A stretch of 8,148 nt of DNA, from NCBI GenBank assembly GCA_020443945.1, contig JAIZWN010000011.1, positions 1 to 8,148 on the forward strand. The letters run 5' to 3'. A program made the translations under genes and the position numbers. The notes beneath the pieces were generated by a model. It was not told where the DNA came from and searched no databases. It saw only the letters and a program-made list of their open reading frames with translations. How positions within the stretch are numbered: the first letter of the stretch is position 1; every line of letters begins with the position of its first letter. Of the stretch, positions 6,420-8,148 are shown piece after piece. The DNA is from Candidatus Thiosymbion ectosymbiont of Robbea hypermnestra. GTDB lineage: Bacteria; Pseudomonadota; Gammaproteobacteria; Chromatiales; Chromatiaceae.

Positions 6420-6427
6420 CTAGTCAT
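6420..6427 (-). other. Displaced ancestral start of the ABC ATPase gene
   Basis: On the minus strand ATG (6427-6425) is followed by ACT and AG, then by the element. Translation from this ATG now runs through the element (MTSTPFHL...) and stops at 6182, out of phase with the ABC gene. In the reconstructed pre-insertion sequence it gives MTSPLLQVRGLT, which joins residues TSPLLQVRGLT of the present protein. Upstream there is only a weak purine run (GAG next to the ATG). Confidence 0.75.
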
Positions 6428-6487
6428 CTCGATCGAAGCTATCGGCTATACGAAAAACGGCCTGACGATTGCGTGTACCCGGACGGC

Positions 6488-6517
6488 AAAAAGCCGCCCG
6501 TTCCTCGCGCGGCGGCT
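6488..6517 (-). terminator. Rho-independent terminator of mtnC
   Basis: Read on the minus strand: AGCCGCC, a 12-nt loop, GGCGGCT, then a T-run extending to 6488. The 7-bp G+C-rich stem (6511-6517 with 6492-6498) followed by T's lies 19 bp past the mtnC stop. It should isolate mtnC transcription from the ABC gene downstream on the same strand. Confidence 0.75.
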
Positions 6518-6536
6518 ATAATGGCTTTGCAATGAA

Positions 6537-7214
6537 TTACACCACGATATCGACAAAACTGGTTGCTTGCGGATGTCGGCTGTCAGGGTCCAGGCTGCCA
6601 TCCCGCACCAATTGGATCGTCGATAGGCCTACCGATTTGGCCGCATCCAGCTCTTGGTCTATATCGGACAGGAACATGATTTCCGCGGCTCGGTGTCCGA
6701 TATGCTCAGCAATGGCTACATAGGACTTCGGGTCGGTCTTCACACCGATGTTGGTATCGAAATAACCACTGAAGAGCGGCGTCAAATCACCATATTCGGT
6801 ATGTGCAAAAATCAGCTTTTGCGCATAAACCGAACCAGAAGAAAAGATGTATAAATCGATTCCCGATTCATGCCAATCCTTGAGTTTTTCGTAGGCATCC
6901 GCATACAGGTGCCCATAATAATCTCCGCTTTGGAACCCGCTTTCCCAGATATAACCCTGGATGGCCTTTAATGGGGTGATTTTTTTATCTTCATCGATCC
7001 ATCTCTCAAGCTGCGTAATCATGGCCTGAAGTGTCGCATCCGGACATTGCATTACCCGCTTTACATCGTCCAGTAACGGCGCAATTGCAGGGTTATTGGA
7101 ATTTTCCCTGACATACGCTGACATATGCCGACGCGCATAGGGAAATAAAGTATCCTTGACAAAACTCAAGGAAGTTGTGGTACCTTCAATATCACAGACG
7201 ATAGCCTTGGTCAT
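6537..7214 (-). CDS. mtnC: Enolase-phosphatase E1 (acireductone synthase)
   Basis: A HAD-superfamily enzyme of the methionine salvage pathway. It enolises and dephosphorylates 2,3-diketo-5-methylthiopentyl-1-phosphate to acireductone in the cytosol. The 225 residues are normal for the bacterial enzyme. HAD motif I is DIEGTT (Asp8, Glu10, the E1-type variant), motif II IFSSGS (123-128), the lysine motif GVKTDPKSY (157-165) and motif IV FLSDIDQELDAA (181-192), with the family block GYIWESGFQSGDYYGHLY (87-104). The ATG start has a good Shine-Dalgarno, GAGG, 8 nt upstream, and a terminator follows the stop. It is divergent from mtnB, which makes its substrate. Its base composition is clearly less G+C-rich than aroA or the ABC gene, suggesting a different origin. 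MtnD is not in the window. Confidence 0.95.
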   Translation of the reverse strand: MTKAIVCDIEGTTTSLSFVKDTLFPYARRHMSAYVRENSNNPAIAPLLDDVKRVMQCPDATLQAMITQLERWIDEDKKITPLKAIQGYIWESGFQSGDYYGHLYADAYEKLKDWHESGIDLYIFSSGSVYAQKLIFAHTEYGDLTPLFSGYFDTNIGVKTDPKSYVAIAEHIGHRAAEIMFLSDIDQELDAAKSVGLSTIQLVRDGSLDPDSRHPQATSFVDIVV

Positions 7215-7366
7215 CGCTTAAGCCTCGACAAGTTGATCGTAAACGGGAGTTGTATCTATCTCTTGGGAGCCTTGAAAAATGGCGGGGCATCCCCGCCCCG
7301 CGCGGGCACCTTGAATTTCTCAAGGCACCCTCTTCTCGACCTTGCAATTCTGCCCACAAAGAGTCT
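7215..7366. promoter_or_regulatory. Divergent mtnC/mtnB intergenic region with two hairpins
   Basis: These 152 bp must hold the promoters of both genes. I see a G+C-rich hairpin (GGCGGGG 7281-7287, loop CAT, CCCCGCC 7291-7297) and a second one (CCTTGA 7309-7314 with TCAAGG 7320-7325). The second lies about 40 nt before the mtnB start and could act in its leader. A possible weak -35/-10 for mtnB is TTGATC (7233) with TATCTC (7257), spacing 18. I do not recognise a SAM riboswitch. Confidence 0.35.
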
Positions 7367-8053
7367 ATGGCCCCGATGAGTAGTTATTCAGAGATACAGT
7401 TCAACAAACTCGCCGAAGATATCGTAGCGGTTGCGCACCGCCTCTATTCTCGAGGGTGGTCGCCTGCCACGAGCAGTAACTATTCGGCTCGACTTTCCGA
7501 AAAGGCCTGTGCCATTACTATTTCAGGTAAAGACAAAGGGCAACTCACAAAAGATGATGTGATGGTAGTCGATATAAACGGCAAGCCTTTGACAGAGGGG
7601 AAACCTTCGTCCGAAACGCTCTTACATACCTCACTTTATCAGTACAGTGAAGACATCAAGGCCATTCTGCATGTCCACTCGGTCGGCAGCACTGTTCTCG
7701 GTATGCTTCTCGAGGATCAAGACGAGCTGATTCTCAAAGGTTACGAAATTCTGAAAGCCTTCAGGGGCATCACGACTCATCAAACAACCATGAAGGTGGC
7801 TATCTTCGAAAACACCCAAGTGTTGTCTCAACTGGCTCAAGAGGTTATTGAAAAGCTGAAACAACAAAGCGATCCCTGTTTTGGTTACCTGATACGTGGT
7901 CATGGGCTCTATGTATGGGGGGCTGACCTTCCTGAATGCTTCCGCCATTTAGAGACCTTTGAGTATTTATTCCAGTGTGAACTGGAACGGAAAAAAATAG
8001 AGGTATTAGAGTTGTACCGCCCGAAATACTATTCGGGTATAATAGCTATTTAG
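7367..8053 (+). CDS. mtnB: Methylthioribulose-1-phosphate dehydratase
   Basis: A class II aldolase-fold zinc enzyme that dehydrates 5-methylthioribulose-1-phosphate to the diketo compound used by MtnC. The hallmarks are WSPATSSNYSAR, ITISGKDKGQLTKDD, GKPSSETLLH, the zinc-binding HVH (His99 and His101, counted from the Met at 7376) and the third zinc ligand in GHGLYVWG (His176). The product is 228 residues from ATG 7367 or 225 from ATG 7376. The purine run AAAGAG (7358-7363) is close to the first and far from the second, so the choice is uncertain. An in-frame TTG at 7250 would add a poorly conserved-looking N-terminus running through the hairpins and is unlikely. The lower G+C resembles mtnC. 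It ends 29 bp before a probable transposase start. Confidence 0.94.
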   Translation: MAPMSSYSEIQFNKLAEDIVAVAHRLYSRGWSPATSSNYSARLSEKACAITISGKDKGQLTKDDVMVVDINGKPLTEGKPSSETLLHTSLYQYSEDIKAILHVHSVGSTVLGMLLEDQDELILKGYEILKAFRGITTHQTTMKVAIFENTQVLSQLAQEVIEKLKQQSDPCFGYLIRGHGLYVWGADLPECFRHLETFEYLFQCELERKKIEVLELYRPKYYSGIIAI

Positions 8054-8082
8054 GTTTATGATGCAAAAGGTTGTTCAAGCTC

Positions 8083-8148
8083 ATGATGTATGAAAAGTTC
8101 AAAAACCTTACCATCGATCGGAGCATAAAAGCCATCATCGGTATGAGC
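8083..8148 (+). CDS. Probable transposase, N-terminal fragment cut by the window edge
   Basis: An open frame of 22 codons (MMYEKFKNLTIDRSIKAIIG...) runs off the window. It recalls, from memory, the N-terminal segment of IS5/DDE_Tnp_4-type transposases, where a short charged helix leads into a 'GMS' or 'GVS' helix-turn-helix. An AAAGG lies about 13 nt before the first ATG, longer than ideal; a second ATG follows at once. If this is an insertion sequence, its left end should be between 8054 and 8082, but I cannot define a terminal repeat without the other end. The call rests on few residues. Confidence 0.4.
   Translation, partial: MMYEKFKNLTIDRSIKAIIGMS

Noticed and set aside
6182..6427. 81-codon frame starting at the ATG at 6427 (-)
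   Set aside because: It is the old ABC start running out of phase through the inserted element; no sign of an independent function.
6517..6522. Perfect TATAAT on the plus strand
   Set aside because: No matching -35 is visible, it overlaps the mtnC terminator stem, and it would drive only antisense transcription of mtnC.
7215..7366. SAM-responsive riboswitch upstream of mtnB
   Set aside because: The two short hairpins do not form any SAM riboswitch core that I recognise.
7250..7366. N-terminal extension of MtnB from the TTG at 7250
   Set aside because: The extra 39 residues are not MtnB-like and run through intergenic hairpins; the ATGs at 7367 and 7376 fit the family length.
8038..8043. 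TATAAT near the end of mtnB as a promoter for the transposase
   Set aside because: The best upstream hexamer (TTGTAC at 8012) is 20 bp away and the site is inside coding sequence; too weak to list.

Overview
The window looks like chromosomal DNA of an uncultured or little-studied gammaproteobacterium. This is inferred from the style of the G+C-rich housekeeping genes (a class I-like EPSP synthase, a fused oligopeptide-type ABC ATPase) and from many short dispersed hairpin repeats of the kind common in repeat-rich gammaproteobacteria. No rRNA, tRNA or species-specific marker is present, so the assignment is tentative.

Layout. 1-947: no convincing gene. It is a dense patchwork of short hairpins, a 26-bp perfect palindrome, two MITE-like inverted-repeat units and a seven-copy GGTAGCC heptamer array. 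948-2270 (+): aroA, starting at TTG, without its usual shikimate or cmk/rpsA neighbours. 2331-4070 (+): a two-gene cassette of a Gp37/Gp68-type (DUF5131) three-cysteine protein followed 9 bp later by its usual partner, the TcmP-like methyltransferase-fold protein. The tcmP reading frame is intact except for one in-frame amber codon where a Gln is expected. 4167-6185 (-): a G+C-rich double ABC ATPase of the oligopeptide/dipeptide family, with no permease or binding-protein genes nearby. 6173-6419: a 247-bp non-autonomous inverted-repeat element, flanked by CTAG duplications, sitting inside codon 3 of that ABC gene. 6488-6517 (-): a rho-independent terminator. 6537-7214 (-) and 7367-8053 (+): divergent mtnC and mtnB of the methionine salvage pathway, visibly less G+C-rich than aroA and the ABC gene. 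8083-end (+): first 22 codons of a probable transposase.

How the parts relate. MtnB and MtnC act in consecutive steps (methylthioribulose-1-phosphate to diketo intermediate to acireductone); MtnD is not in the window. The Gp37/Gp68 and TcmP pair is an accessory cassette of unknown biochemical role inserted behind aroA. Three mobile-element signals (the element in the ABC start, the edge transposase, the upstream repeat cluster) and the change in base composition show a region reshaped by insertions.

The strongest observation is the element at 6173-6419. Removing it with one CTAG copy restores a clean start (ATG ACT AGT CCT...) in frame with the ABC protein, while today the only start available in that frame is a GTG supplied by the element's own terminal repeat. 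The second is the single amber codon in tcmP.
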